Below are positions 1 through 8,311 of a DNA stretch of 64,000 nt, one piece after another. A program made the position numbers and the translations under genes. Each line of letters opens with the position of its first letter. Position 1 is the first letter of the stretch. The DNA is from Psychrobacillus insolitus. GTDB taxonomy: Bacteria; Bacillota; Bacilli; Bacillales_A; Planococcaceae. The notes under the pieces are model-generated. The model was not told the origin of the DNA and did not search any database. It saw nothing but the letters and a program-made list of their open reading frames with translations. Where the stretch lies: positions 62,001 to 126,000 of the forward strand of contig NZ_QKZI01000007.1 in assembly GCF_003254155.1 (NCBI RefSeq), given 5' to 3'.

Positions 1-2
1 TT

Positions 3-281
3 TACGTTTCTGCGAGTGCTTATACCGCAAACTGTAGCGGGTGCTCAGGTATTACAAAAACAGGTCTGAATTTAAAAAAGAATCCTAATCTAAAAGTTAT
101 TGCTGTCGATCCTAATGTGATCAAACTCGGTTCAAAAGTTCATGTAGAAGGTTATGGATATGCAGTCGCAGCAGATACCGGCGGAGCTATTAAAGGAAAT
201 AAAATTGATGTATTCTTCCCATCTAAAAGCACTGCCTATGGTTGGGGAAGAAAAACAGTAAAAATTAAAGTATTAAACTAA
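3..281 (+). CDS. 3D-domain cell-wall protein, C-terminal part (5' end outside window)
   Basis: The window opens inside this gene; 92 residues remain, read from base 3 to a TAA at 279-281. They form a double-psi beta-barrel 3D domain of the kind found in lytic-transglycosylase-like secreted proteins (B. subtilis YocH/YorM types). The three hallmark aspartates are visible in the segments AVDP, AADTGGAIKG and KIDVFF. Members are usually exported and carry LysM, SH3 or G5 modules upstream, but that half lies outside the window, so the exact subfamily cannot be told. A strong terminator follows four bases after the stop. Confidence 0.85.
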   Translation, partial: YVSASAYTANCSGCSGITKTGLNLKKNPNLKVIAVDPNVIKLGSKVHVEGYGYAVAADTGGAIKGNKIDVFFPSKSTAYGWGRKTVKIKVLN

Positions 282-284
282 ATA

Positions 285-321
285 AAAAACCAACTTTCTT
301 TACCAGAAAGTTGGTTTTTTG
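285..321 (+). terminator. Rho-independent terminator after the 3D-domain gene
   Basis: A stem pairing AACCAACTTTCT with AGAAAGTTGGTT around a short loop is followed by a run of T. It also sits 10 bases beyond the stop of the converging flavin monooxygenase gene and, with an A-run on its other side, may work in both directions. Confidence 0.85.
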
Positions 322-330
322 TATTTCCAA

Positions 331-1341
331 TTATTTTTTTGAAATATTAGCAACGATCTCATATGACTTTAATCTTTCTTGATGATCGAAAATTGGGGAA
401 TTGATCATCAATTCATTCACTTGGTTAGTTGACACAAACTCTTCTAGCTTAGCTTTTACCGTTTCTGGAGAACCTACAACTCGCGCCCGTAGTGACTGAT
501 TTACCCCGATCTTCTCTTGCTCTGTCCAAAGTTCTTCTATGTTTCTAGGTGGCTGCATTTTCCCTCGTTTACCACGAACCATTCCAAGAAATTGTTGCAG
601 CAAAGAACTAGATAGATACTCTGCATGTTCATCTGTTTCAGCAGCGATAACATTTAAGCCTGCCATTACATACGGCTCTTCTAAATACTTAGACGGTTGG
701 AAATAAGTTCTGTACATTTGAATTGCTTGCTCCAAATAATCTGGTGAAAAATGACTTGCAAAGGAATACGGCAAACCCATTATTCCAGCTAATTTGGCAC
801 TATACGTACTAGATCCTAACAACCAAATTGGCACTTCTAACCCTTGACCTGGAACTGCCATGACTGCTCGAGTAGACCCCTCTTCAATCGGTTCAAAATA
901 AGATTGAAGTTCATTTACTAGTTCTGGGAAATTATCTGCTCCACTAAAATCTCTACGCAATGCACGAGCAGTCAACATATCCGTTCCTGGAGCTCTTCCT
1001 AAACCTAGATCGATTCTCCCTGGATAAATTGACTCCAATGTACCAAACTGTTCTGCAATCACGAGTGGAGAATGATTTGGCAACATAATTCCTCCTGCTC
1101 CAATGCGTAATGTACTTGTACCGCTGGCTAAATATCCGATCAATACGGAGGTTGCTGAACTTGCAACCCCCTCCATATTATGATGTTCTGCTACCCAATG
1201 ACGTTTATACCCTAATTTTTCTGCGTGTTGTGCAAGCTCCATACTATTTTGAAATGCATTTCGAACAGTAGAACCTTCTGTCACTGACGATAAATCTAAT
1301 ACGGACAAAGGGATATTTGTTAATGTTTTTATTTGATTCAT
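331..1341 (-). CDS. LLM-class flavin-dependent oxidoreductase (luciferase-like monooxygenase)
   Basis: 336 residues covering a complete bacterial-luciferase-like TIM barrel. The family signature is clear: an N-terminal strand with PLSVLDLS, then [41 protein letters not shown] and [11 protein letters not shown], all typical of the E. coli YhbW / B. subtilis YhbW-YvbT branch. Such enzymes use reduced FMN from a separate reductase and oxygen to oxidise small substrates, but the substrate is unknown for most of the branch. No flavin reductase lies next to it. The ATG at 1339-1341 follows a clear AGGAG ribosome binding site. Transcribed alone toward the shared terminator at 285-321. Confidence 0.9.
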   Translation of the reverse strand: MNQIKTLTNIPLSVLDLSSVTEGSTVRNAFQNSMELAQHAEKLGYKRHWVAEHHNMEGVASSATSVLIGYLASGTSTLRIGAGGIMLPNHSPLVIAEQFGTLESIYPGRIDLGLGRAPGTDMLTARALRRDFSGADNFPELVNELQSYFEPIEEGSTRAVMAVPGQGLEVPIWLLGSSTYSAKLAGIMGLPYSFASHFSPDYLEQAIQMYRTYFQPSKYLEEPYVMAGLNVIAAETDEHAEYLSSSLLQQFLGMVRGKRGKMQPPRNIEELWTEQEKIGVNQSLRARVVGSPETVKAKLEEFVSTNQVNELMINSPIFDHQERLKSYEIVANISKK

Positions 1342-1379
1342 CTTATACTCTCCTCCAATTAATCAATATAACTACTCGT

Positions 1380-1628
1380 TTATTTGTTATTCTTCTTTAA
1401 CAGCTCGATCAAGTTCTGAACTCTCTCCCGAGTGGTTTTTATCTCATCTTCTAAAACTTCAATATGATACGTTCCATTATATTGTGTTATTTCTACGATG
1501 TCCCCTTCTTGAAGGGATACAGTCATTAGGTTACGATCAATCAAAAGCTGTTCCACTTCCTCAGGAAATTTCAAAAACACGGCAATATCCTTTTCAAATC
1601 GGTCTAGTGTGTATTTATTTGAGTTCAC
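1380..1628 (-). CDS. DUF3006 family small protein
   Basis: 82 residues, charged, no signal peptide. The pattern YTLDRFE-x-DIAVFLKFPEE...DIVEI and a C-terminal helix ending in LIELLKKNNK match DUF3006, a small beta-strand protein of unknown function. It overlaps the 3' end of the upstream hydrolase gene by 14 bases, so the two are translationally coupled. DUF3006 proteins are repeatedly found beside ComEC-like metallo-hydrolases, as here; an accessory or folding role is inference only. Confidence 0.8.
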   Translation of the reverse strand: MNSNKYTLDRFEKDIAVFLKFPEEVEQLLIDRNLMTVSLQEGDIVEITQYNGTYHIEVLEDEIKTTRERVQNLIELLKKNNK

Positions 1629-2922
1629 TCACTATCTCTCCTTTATCATTCAGAAGTCTTGCTGCGTCCCCATCATTTAACCACATTTGTCCGTTTGTCC
1701 ATTTTATATTCCCTTGCCCTTCTGCTGCATCTGGACCACTTGTTATATAAATTGTTTTCCCTGCTGCAAGAGATATATTTGGAAACTTGAATGTTTGATT
1801 ACCACTGACTGATACCAATTGCCAACCTTTTAAGTTTATGGAAGATTCCCCATCATTCGTGATGCCGACAATTTCTTCTCGAAGATCTTTACTCGTAATT
1901 GCGATAGTTGATTCTGACGTAACTAGTACAGAAGTACTTTCTTCTGGCAAATTTTCTGTTGTTACACGATAATCTATTCCATTTGTTTTCACAGTAATAT
2001 TCCCAACTTCAGCAGTTGCATAAACATCCGCCCCTATTTCTTGGAATTGGTTAACGACTGATGCATTTGGATGTCCATAGGAATTATCTAATCCATAACT
2101 CAAAATAGCTACTTTAGGATTTACTACTCGAATAAAATCTTCCGAACTACTCGTATCCGAACCGTGATGACCGGCTTTCAAAATAGTAGACTCCAAATCA
2201 TATACTTGAAGCATGCTCCGCTCAATACCAATATCAGCATCTCCAGTTAGCAAAAAGGATACTTCTCCATATTGTACTTTTAACACAATAGATGCTTCAT
2301 TATTATCAGCAGCATCCTCTCCTGCATTCATCACGGTAACTTTAAGACCGGGATCCAGTGCAATTTGCTCCCCTTTAGACGGTACAATGTATGATATTTT
2401 TTTATCTAGAATGAGTTGCAACATTTCTTCATATGTCTGAGAAGTATGCGTTTTCCCAGAATCGACAAAATTGTTTATTGTAATAGAGTTTAGCACCGTT
2501 ATTAATCCACCGATATGGTCAGAATCAGGATGTGTGGCAACAACGTAATCTAGATTTTCAACGCCCTGTTTACGCAAATAAGATACGACTTGCTTACCAG
2601 CACCCTTTTTTCCACCATCAATAAGCATATTTTTCCCTTTAGGTGACTGAATAAGAATGGAATCTCCCTGTCCCACATCGATAAAGTGGACGGCCATTTC
2701 TACACTTGGTTTTATAGGTATTGCAGTTGTTTCTACTTGTTCTACTTGTTCTACTTGTTCTACTTGTTCTACTTGTTCTACTTGTTGTTCTTGTTGTTCT
2801 TGTTGTTCTTTTTGTTCTTTTTGTTCTTCTTGTTCTACTACTGGTTCCTTTGATGATTCTTCTAATGTACAACCTACTAATAACAATAGTAGTGTAAGCA
2901 TCATGAGAAATTTGTATTTCAT
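1615..2922 (-). CDS. Secreted lipoprotein: ComEC-like metallo-beta-lactamase-fold hydrolase with lamin-tail domain
   Basis: 435 residues. Residues 1-18 are a lipoprotein signal ending in LVGC (Cys18), so the protein should be anchored outside the membrane. A low-complexity Glu/Gln linker with six QVE repeats follows (about 30-65). Residues about 75-330 are a metallo-beta-lactamase fold of the ComEC/Rec2 C-terminal type: HFIDVGQGDS, the metal motif THPDSDH at 130-136, a TGDAD segment and LKAGHHGSD. Residues about 335-435 form a lamin-tail (LTD) beta domain (INLKGWQL...FPN...GKTIYITSG). This architecture is typical of exported nucleases or phosphodiesterases; a role in handling extracellular DNA is inferred. 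The DUF3006 gene downstream overlaps it. Confidence 0.9.
   Translation of the reverse strand: MKYKFLMMLTLLLLLVGCTLEESSKEPVVEQEEQKEQKEQQEQQEQQVEQVEQVEQVEQVEQVETTAIPIKPSVEMAVHFIDVGQGDSILIQSPKGKNMLIDGGKKGAGKQVVSYLRKQGVENLDYVVATHPDSDHIGGLITVLNSITINNFVDSGKTHTSQTYEEMLQLILDKKISYIVPSKGEQIALDPGLKVTVMNAGEDAADNNEASIVLKVQYGEVSFLLTGDADIGIERSMLQVYDLESTILKAGHHGSDTSSSEDFIRVVNPKVAILSYGLDNSYGHPNASVVNQFQEIGADVYATAEVGNITVKTNGIDYRVTTENLPEESTSVLVTSESTIAITSKDLREEIVGITNDGESSINLKGWQLVSVSGNQTFKFPNISLAAGKTIYITSGPDAAEGQGNIKWTNGQMWLNDGDAARLLNDKGEIVSELK
2731..2784 (-). repeat. Six perfect 9-bp tandem repeats coding for QVE
   Basis: The plus strand carries TTCTACTTG six times without a change. On the coding strand this is CAAGTAGAA, Gln-Val-Glu, in the linker of the secreted hydrolase. 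It is followed by degenerate Glu/Gln codons (KEQ, QEQ). A 9-bp unit changes linker length without shifting the frame. Confidence 0.95.
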
Positions 2923-2940
2923 TTAATTCCTTCTCTCTAT

Positions 2941-2974
2941 AAAAGAAAAAGAGCCGTAGCATATACGACTCTTT
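2941..2974 (-). terminator. Terminator of the ring-cleaving dioxygenase gene
   Basis: On the minus strand AAAGAGTCGTA pairs with TACGGCTCTTT (one mismatch) and is followed by a T-rich tail. It separates the dioxygenase from the secreted hydrolase gene. Confidence 0.75.
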
Positions 2975-3002
2975 CTTAGTATTAATTATACCATATTTTT
3001 TA

Positions 3003-3980
3003 CTATTCTTTTACAAACTCAATTGTACTTCTAATAGTATCAATTGGACGAACTAAACCTTCAATATGTTCACGTTTAGACTCTAAGAAAGGAGGTAATG
3101 ATAGTTTTTCTCCAAGTGTTTCGTATGGTTCGTCTCCCATGAATCCTGGACCATCTGTTGCGAACTCAAACAAGATCCCTTGTGCCACTCGTGCGTATAA
3201 TGATTGGAAGAAGAAGCGATCCACAAAACCAGAAGTTTGGAAACCAAAGCTTGCCAAACGTTCTGTCCATTCATCTAGAACAGCACGGTCTTCTACGCGG
3301 AACGCTGCATGGTGAACAGTTCCAAATCCTTGGCGACCAGGAGGTAAAATGATATTTTTTTCCACAATCACTTGTGCCCCGTTTCCACCTTCACCAACTT
3401 CAAATAAGTGGAATGATCCTTCTTGTGCAATTTCTTTAAATAACATAACTTTTTCTAATACTTCTTTCATATAGTCAAATTGAGCAATACGAATAGTAAT
3501 TGGGCCAAGTCCAGTAATTGCATACTCTAATGGAACCGGTCCATTTTGCCATGGAATTCCTGAAGCAACTCCCTCATTATTTTCATCTGAAATCAATTGG
3601 TATTGTTGATCATCAAAGTCCACAAATGAAAGAACTTTCGTACCGAATTGTTCTTGAATACCTGTATGTTTTACATCTAGACGATCAAAGCGTTTTACCC
3701 AGTAATCTAAAGCTGCGTCAGTTGGTACACGGAAAGCTGTTTTATAAATTTCATCTGTTCCATGAGTACCTTTTGGAATATTAGGGAAATCAAAGAATGT
3801 CATATCCGTACCTGCTCCACCAACATCATCTGCAAAGAATAGGTGATATGTTTGAATATCATCTTGGTTAACTGTTTTCTTTACTAAACGCATACCTAAT
3901 ACATACGTGAAAAATTTATAATTTTCTTCTGCGCTACTAGTAATCGCTGTTACATGGTGCATACCTTTTAAATGGTTCAT
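3003..3980 (-). CDS. Ring-cleaving dioxygenase, VOC superfamily (MhqA/MhqO-like)
   Basis: 325 residues with two glyoxalase/VOC modules (about 5-150 and 155-315). The start MNHLKGMHHVTAITSSAEENYKFF and the metal-ligand region TVHHAAFRVEDRAVLDEW are typical of the B. subtilis MhqA/MhqE/MhqO group, extradiol dioxygenases induced by hydroquinones and catechol. Likely ligands are His in the N-terminal GMHH of module one, His in TVHHAAF and a Glu near the C-terminus (LFEFATDG). The ATG at 3978-3980 has an AGGAGG site eight bases upstream. A promoter with an MhqR-like dyad over its start site lies at 4023-4068, so quinone-inducible control is likely. Its own terminator ends a single-gene unit. Confidence 0.88.
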   Translation of the reverse strand: MNHLKGMHHVTAITSSAEENYKFFTYVLGMRLVKKTVNQDDIQTYHLFFADDVGGAGTDMTFFDFPNIPKGTHGTDEIYKTAFRVPTDAALDYWVKRFDRLDVKHTGIQEQFGTKVLSFVDFDDQQYQLISDENNEGVASGIPWQNGPVPLEYAITGLGPITIRIAQFDYMKEVLEKVMLFKEIAQEGSFHLFEVGEGGNGAQVIVEKNIILPPGRQGFGTVHHAAFRVEDRAVLDEWTERLASFGFQTSGFVDRFFFQSLYARVAQGILFEFATDGPGFMGDEPYETLGEKLSLPPFLESKREHIEGLVRPIDTIRSTIEFVKE

Positions 3981-4022
3981 CTATTATTCCTCCTAAGGAA
4001 ATCAGTTATCTTTAATTTAAGT

Positions 4023-4068
4023 ATCTCTAATTCGAAGTAATTTTAACATGTATAAAATAAGAAGTCAA
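4023..4068 (-). promoter_or_regulatory. SigA promoter with MhqR-like operator for the dioxygenase gene
   Basis: Reading the minus strand: TTGACT (4063-4068), a 17-base spacer, TAAAAT (4040-4045), then TACTTCGAATTAGAGAT (4023-4039) directly over the expected start of transcription. The last element differs at three of 17 positions from the MhqR operator core I recall from B. subtilis (TATCTCGAATTCGAGAT). The promoter match is direct; the regulator is inferred from the operator and from the kind of gene it controls. Confidence 0.6.
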
Positions 4069-4100
4069 ACCAAATGAATACACACTCTTCTCATTAAAAA

Positions 4101-4140
4101 AATACCAAGACCCACTCAGGTGAGATCTTGGTATTTTTTA
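4101..4140. terminator. Bidirectional-looking terminator overlapping the end of the DMT transporter gene
   Basis: AATACCAAGA (4101-4110) pairs with TCTTGGTATT (4126-4135), with A and T runs outside. The stop codon of the transporter (4116-4118) lies in the loop, so its last codons form one arm of the hairpin. Confidence 0.8.
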
Positions 4141-5000
4141 TTTATTTTTAAAAAGTTAAACTTTGTTTCTGAAACTATAATGGCGATCAGTATAATTACT
4201 GCACCAATCCCCATTTTTACTGTCAGCACTTCACTTAAAATCATGACTGAAAAAGCCATGCCCCAGAAAGATTCGGTTGACAGAATGATAGCTGCCTTTG
4301 TTTCAGTAATGTATTTTTGAGCAACTGTTTGTAATAAATAAGCAATGGTTGTAGAAAAGACACCCAAGTATAGTAGGTTTAATACTCCTTCTGTTTCGAA
4401 ACTAAAGGACGTTTCCCCCTGAATAAATACCATAGTCCACGCCAATATTGCCGCTACGAGCATTTGAATAATCGTTAACTGAATTGGGTCTTCCTCTTTT
4501 ACAAACTTCGCTGTATAAAATATATGGAACGCAAACCCAACAGCACAACCGAGGGTCAGCATATCGCCAATATTTAACGAAGATGATAGTTTTAGCGACA
4601 ATACCGCCACACCGATTAAAGCAAGTAACGCACCGCTCAACTCATAAATATCCATTTTGCGTTTATAAAAGAAATAGCCGATAAATGGAACAATTACGAC
4701 ATTGACTGCTGTTAAAAACGCATTTTTAGATGGAGTCGTGTATTGCAACCCTATTGTTTGAAGTGCAAAAGCTGCGTATAAAAATATCCCTAAAACTGTC
4801 CCTTTCAAAAGGGTACTTTTCTTTATGTTCTTTAGTTTTTTATAAAAAATTAGACTTAATAAAATGACGCCTATTAAAAATCTTCCAGCCAATATTTGAT
4901 AGGGCGTATAATACTCTAACGATACTGCACTAGCTACAAATCCACTTCCCCAAATAATTGCTGTAATCACTAAACCTATTTCTCCAAGATATTGTCGCAT
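4116..5000 (-). CDS. DMT-family (EamA) membrane transporter
   Basis: 294 residues with about ten hydrophobic helices in two repeated EamA halves. Diagnostic segments are AIIWGSGFVASAVSLEYYTPYQILAGRFLIG at the start and LYLGVFSTTIAYLLQTVAQKYI in the second half. Family members export small metabolites or amino acids; the substrate cannot be read from sequence. The ATG at 4998-5000 starts the first helix. Transcribed alone; the 3' end doubles as a terminator stem. Confidence 0.9.
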   Translation of the reverse strand: MRQYLGEIGLVITAIIWGSGFVASAVSLEYYTPYQILAGRFLIGVILLSLIFYKKLKNIKKSTLLKGTVLGIFLYAAFALQTIGLQYTTPSKNAFLTAVNVVIVPFIGYFFYKRKMDIYELSGALLALIGVAVLSLKLSSSLNIGDMLTLGCAVGFAFHIFYTAKFVKEEDPIQLTIIQMLVAAILAWTMVFIQGETSFSFETEGVLNLLYLGVFSTTIAYLLQTVAQKYITETKAAIILSTESFWGMAFSVMILSEVLTVKMGIGAVIILIAIIVSETKFNFLKINKKYQDLT

Positions 5001-5120
5001 GTAATCCCTCGCTATTTTTAAAGTATCCTTATTATAGCGCGAGAAAATTGTTTATGCATTACTTCATAATAAAAATACACACCTAGCAATATAATAATTA
5101 CCAAGTGCGCATCCTTCTTA

Positions 5121-5939
5121 CTAGAGAGCTATTCTTGTTGAAAAAGCAGTGAAATTCTCTATCCATTTAAAGGATTTTGAAAATAATTCTTCTTCAAATG
5201 CATAGCTGGAAAAAGTATGATCTGCATGATCTATAAAATGCTTATCTACTTCTTTTTTACAGCCTCTTTGGTCAAGTGCCTCAAAGTACCGATTCGCATG
5301 CTCTTTCGGCACATCTTCATCCTCTTTTGCATGAATGATAAATGCCTCATCTTTGTAGGAGCAAATTGCTTCTAGTGGCTGATGATTTTTCAAGTCTTCT
5401 AAAAATTTGTGACTAACATAAAATCCATTGTAATCCACTTTTCCTTTAGATTTTGCAGTTGCAACATTAACTTCACCTAATATTCCTGTAATATCTTCAA
5501 ACGGTTTACCAACTGGAGACCATAAGATTAGTTTACTAATTCTTTTATCTCTGGCTGCGGTAATGGAAGCAACTGCACCACCCAGACTATGGCCAATTAA
5601 AATAATATTTTCTGCATCTACTTTTTTATTAGTAGACAAATAGTTCAATACTGATTGAACTTCATTTAACTGATTTGTAACGGTCACATCCGCATAATCG
5701 CCGTCACTCTCTCCACACCCACTAAAATCGAAACGGAAAACTCCATACCCTTTTTCAACGAAATATCGAGAAGCTTTCACAAATAAACGATGTTCCCCTA
5801 CCTTACTTCCAACAAATCCATGTAGGAAAACAATAAGCGGTACTTGCGTATAACTGCTATTTAAAGGAAGTTCTAAAACTCCAGAAAGATTTAATTTATT
5901 GGAAACAATATTAATTGATTGATTGATCATATAAAACAC
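5121..5939 (-). CDS. Alpha/beta hydrolase (serine esterase/aminopeptidase S33-like)
   Basis: 272 residues. The strand plus oxyanion region VPLIVFLHGFVGSKVGEHRLF, the nucleophile elbow LIGHSLGGAVAS (Ser in GHSLGG), an acid in HAKEDEDVP and a late His in IDHADHTFSS make a complete catalytic triad of the alpha/beta hydrolase fold. It resembles the YqkD/FrsA-like esterases with a short cap domain. No signal peptide, so cytoplasmic. Substrate unknown. A 130-base gap with no terminator that I can see separates it from the DMT gene downstream. Confidence 0.88.
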   Translation of the reverse strand: MFYMINQSINIVSNKLNLSGVLELPLNSSYTQVPLIVFLHGFVGSKVGEHRLFVKASRYFVEKGYGVFRFDFSGCGESDGDYADVTVTNQLNEVQSVLNYLSTNKKVDAENIILIGHSLGGAVASITAARDKRISKLILWSPVGKPFEDITGILGEVNVATAKSKGKVDYNGFYVSHKFLEDLKNHQPLEAICSYKDEAFIIHAKEDEDVPKEHANRYFEALDQRGCKKEVDKHFIDHADHTFSSYAFEEELFSKSFKWIENFTAFSTRIAL

Positions 5940-6053
5940 CCCTTCAATTCGCTTACTGACTAAACAAACCTATTTACTAGGTATTATAAATTAAATTTAT
6001 CCATTAGTCAATAACTCTGAATAAATAGATATTTTAATAAATCGGATATCCTC

Positions 6054-6082
6054 TTGACACACCCGGCTTGAAAGCATATCAT
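6054..6082 (+). promoter_or_regulatory. SigA promoter of the preQ1-queT transcript
   Basis: A perfect TTGACA at 6054-6059 and TATCAT at 6077-6082 with a 17-base spacer. Transcription would begin near 6089, about 15 bases before the riboswitch aptamer. Confidence 0.8.
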
Positions 6083-6103
6083 TACTACTTGCGCTAAACA
6101 AAT

Positions 6104-6143
6104 ACGTGGTTCGTAAACCTCCCACGGAAAAAAACTAAGGAGA
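6104..6143 (+). promoter_or_regulatory. preQ1-I riboswitch controlling queT translation
   Basis: The sequence has the class I preQ1 layout: P1 stem CGTGG (6105-6109) with CCACG (6122-6126), a loop containing TTCGTAAACCT, then an A-rich tail and CTAAGG (6135-6140). The loop CCU can pair with AGG of the tail to make the H-type pseudoknot. That AAGGAG is also the ribosome binding site of queT, nine bases before its ATG, so binding of preQ1 should hide it, as in the short translational preQ1 switches. The identity of the ligand is further supported by the QueT transporter downstream. Confidence 0.88.
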
Positions 6144-6151
6144 AATGAATA

Positions 6152-6634
6152 ATGAAAACTAAAACAATTGCAATAAGCGGTATTATTGCAGCACTATATG
6201 TTGCGGTATCACTAATGGTGGCGCCTTTTGGATTTACTGCAGTTCAATTCCGTGTATCCGAAATGTTTAATCACCTGATCGTGTTCAACAAAAAATACTT
6301 TTTTGGTATTGTACTCGGTGTATTCGTAACCAATATGTTTTCTCCACTCGGTTTATATGATCTTACTTTTGGGGTTGCACATTCGATTATCACATTATCG
6401 CTTACGATACTCGCTTCTAAATATATAAAAGGAAGTCTAGGACGAATGATTTTTAACACGATAATGTTTACATTTACAATGTTTATTATTGCATTCGAAT
6501 TAAATTTGGCTCTTGATTTTCCATTCTTCTACACATGGTTAACAGTAGCAGCAGGTGAATTTGTTGTCCTTGCAGTAGGTATTCCTATTATACTAGCTTT
6601 AAATAAACGATTGAATTTTAAAACATTAATTTAA
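6152..6634 (+). CDS. queT: QueT family transporter, queuosine-precursor S component
   Basis: 160 residues, five to six membrane helices. The sequence MKTKTIAISGIIAALYVAVSL, VQFRVSEMFNHLIVFNKKYFFGIVLGVFVTNMFSPLG and the late LTVAAGEFVVLAVG match the QueT family, the substrate-binding (S) subunit of energy-coupling factor transporters that import a queuosine precursor (preQ0/preQ1). It would dock on shared EcfA/EcfT subunits encoded elsewhere. Expression is gated by the preQ1 riboswitch overlapping its ribosome binding site. Single-gene unit between a promoter at 6054 and a terminator at 6641. Confidence 0.93.
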   Translation: MKTKTIAISGIIAALYVAVSLMVAPFGFTAVQFRVSEMFNHLIVFNKKYFFGIVLGVFVTNMFSPLGLYDLTFGVAHSIITLSLTILASKYIKGSLGRMIFNTIMFTFTMFIIAFELNLALDFPFFYTWLTVAAGEFVVLAVGIPIILALNKRLNFKTLI

Positions 6635-6640
6635 TGATAA

Positions 6641-6682
6641 AAATAAACTCCCTCTGGTGAAACCACCTGAGGGAGTTTATTT
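6641..6682. terminator. Bidirectional terminator between queT and the acyl-CoA synthetase gene
   Basis: A 14-bp perfect stem (AAATAAACTCCCTC with its complement) plus an inner GGTG/CACC helix, flanked by A and T runs. Serves two converging genes. Confidence 0.9.
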
Positions 6683-6683
6683 G

Positions 6684-8288
6684 TTAATTTACTTTTTTAG
6701 GGCCATTCCAGTACAGTTCACGTAAACGGAATTTTTGTAGTTTTCCTGTTGCTGTTTTTGGAAGTGCCTCTACAAATTCAATTGATTTTGGTGCTTTGAA
6801 ATGAGACATATTCGAGCGGCAGTAGTCTATTATTTCTTTTTCTGTAACTATTTTTCCTTCATGAAGCACGATAATTGCCTTTGGAACTTCTCCCCATTTT
6901 TCATCAGGAATTGCAATAACTGCAGCCTCTAAAATATCGGGATGTTTATATAGTACACCTTCAATTTCTGTGGAAGAAATATTTTCTCCTCCAGAAATAA
7001 TCATATCTTTTATTCTATCTTGAATTTCGATATAACCATCAGGATACGTTACGGCCAAATCTCCTGTATAGAACCAACCGTCTTTAATCGCTTCGGCAGT
7101 TCTTTCGGGATCTTTGTAATAACCATCCATGACTACATTTCCTCGAGTGACAATTTCACCAAGTTCTTTCCCATTCCACGCAACTTCTTGTCCATCTTCT
7201 TGGTTTACTACTTTTGTTTCTCCGTTGAAAGCAAGTTCAATTCCTTGTCTCGCTTTAATCGTAGCCTGTTCATCAGGTGATTTCTCATCAAATTCGTTTT
7301 TCCATTCATTATATAAAATGAATGGTGAAGTTTCAGTCAATCCATACACGTGAATCATATTTAACCCTAGAATTGCTTGTGCTTTCGCAATAAGCGCAGC
7401 TGCTGGAGGGGCTCCTGCAATTGCCATTCGCGGATTTGTAGTAATTTTTATTTCTTTTGCCAATGGTTCATTTACCAACATATTTACCACTGTCGGTGCA
7501 CCACATAATAAGGATATTTGATGTTCTGCAAATAAATTCAAAATAAGCGGTGGATCAACTTTTCTTAAACATACATGCGTTGCACCAGCCGCTGTTATTG
7601 CCCATACTCCACCCCAACCATTAGCGTGGAACATTGGTAAAGTGTGCAGATACACATCATCATGTTTTACACTCAAATGATACAAGAAATTGGCCGCATT
7701 CATATAGTTTCCACGATGCGTTAACATAACACCTTTAGGTTTAGATGTAGTTCCACTCGTATAATTTAATGTAAGGAGCTGATTTTCATCAATTTCTGTT
7801 TTTGGTAAAGTAAAATCTTCGAAGTCTTGTTCAATAAATGCTTCAAAATCTACCCCATTCAATGAATTCGTTTCCCCTTCTATAGAAACAACGATAACTT
7901 GGTCGAAAGGCAAACGATTTCCAATTTCCTCAATAGGACTAGTAAATTCTTCATCTACTATAAGCATTTTGGAGTCACTATGCTTAATGATATACTCCAA
8001 GTCCTCTGCATTCAGTCGGTAATTCAGAGGTACAAGTACAGCACCTATTTGGCAAATTCCATAAAAGCTTTCTAGCATATAATGAGTGTTTGGTAACATG
8101 ACTGCGACATGATCGCCTTTTTTAATACCAGCTTTTAATAGCGCCGCAGATAATTTGTCTGCACGTTGTCCAAATTCTTTATATGTAAACTGTTTATCGC
8201 CGTCAATAACTGCTACTTTTTTTGGATAATATTTTATCGCTCTTCTTTTCCAATCTAATGGTGTTAATGCAGCAAACATTCTATCCAA
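6684..8288 (-). CDS. Fatty-acyl-CoA synthetase-like AMP-forming ligase
   Basis: 534 residues, full length for the ANL superfamily. Motifs: the phosphate loop YTSGTTSKPKGVMLTHRG (about 180-196), A5 region YGLTE(TSPF), A7/A8 region WFYTGDLAVTYPDGYIEIQDRIKDMIISGGENISS and the C-terminal catalytic lysine in PKTATGKLQKFRLR. It should activate a carboxylic acid to acyl-AMP and then acyl-CoA in the cytoplasm. The sequence resembles medium/long-chain acyl-CoA ligases and the methylmercaptopropionate ligase branch; chain length is not readable. It lies 23 bases downstream of a family III CoA-transferase gene and is surely co-transcribed, suggesting catabolism of one carboxylate through CoA thioesters. 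Confidence 0.9.
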   Translation of the reverse strand: MDRMFAALTPLDWKRRAIKYYPKKVAVIDGDKQFTYKEFGQRADKLSAALLKAGIKKGDHVAVMLPNTHYMLESFYGICQIGAVLVPLNYRLNAEDLEYIIKHSDSKMLIVDEEFTSPIEEIGNRLPFDQVIVVSIEGETNSLNGVDFEAFIEQDFEDFTLPKTEIDENQLLTLNYTSGTTSKPKGVMLTHRGNYMNAANFLYHLSVKHDDVYLHTLPMFHANGWGGVWAITAAGATHVCLRKVDPPLILNLFAEHQISLLCGAPTVVNMLVNEPLAKEIKITTNPRMAIAGAPPAAALIAKAQAILGLNMIHVYGLTETSPFILYNEWKNEFDEKSPDEQATIKARQGIELAFNGETKVVNQEDGQEVAWNGKELGEIVTRGNVVMDGYYKDPERTAEAIKDGWFYTGDLAVTYPDGYIEIQDRIKDMIISGGENISSTEIEGVLYKHPDILEAAVIAIPDEKWGEVPKAIIVLHEGKIVTEKEIIDYCRSNMSHFKAPKSIEFVEALPKTATGKLQKFRLRELYWNGPKKVN

Positions 8289-8311
8289 CTCCCCTTTTGT
8301 AAATGAATTTT

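Noticed and set aside
2731-2784. CRISPR-like array
   Set aside because: Repeats are 9 bp, direct, without spacers and inside a gene. No other regular repeat-spacer pattern was seen in the window.
2639-2962. Long open frames on both strands across the QVE repeats (also 2657-2926), rich in RTS or CST repeats
   Set aside because: They are the other frames of the 9-bp tandem repeat inside the hydrolase gene; no ribosome binding site, no domain.
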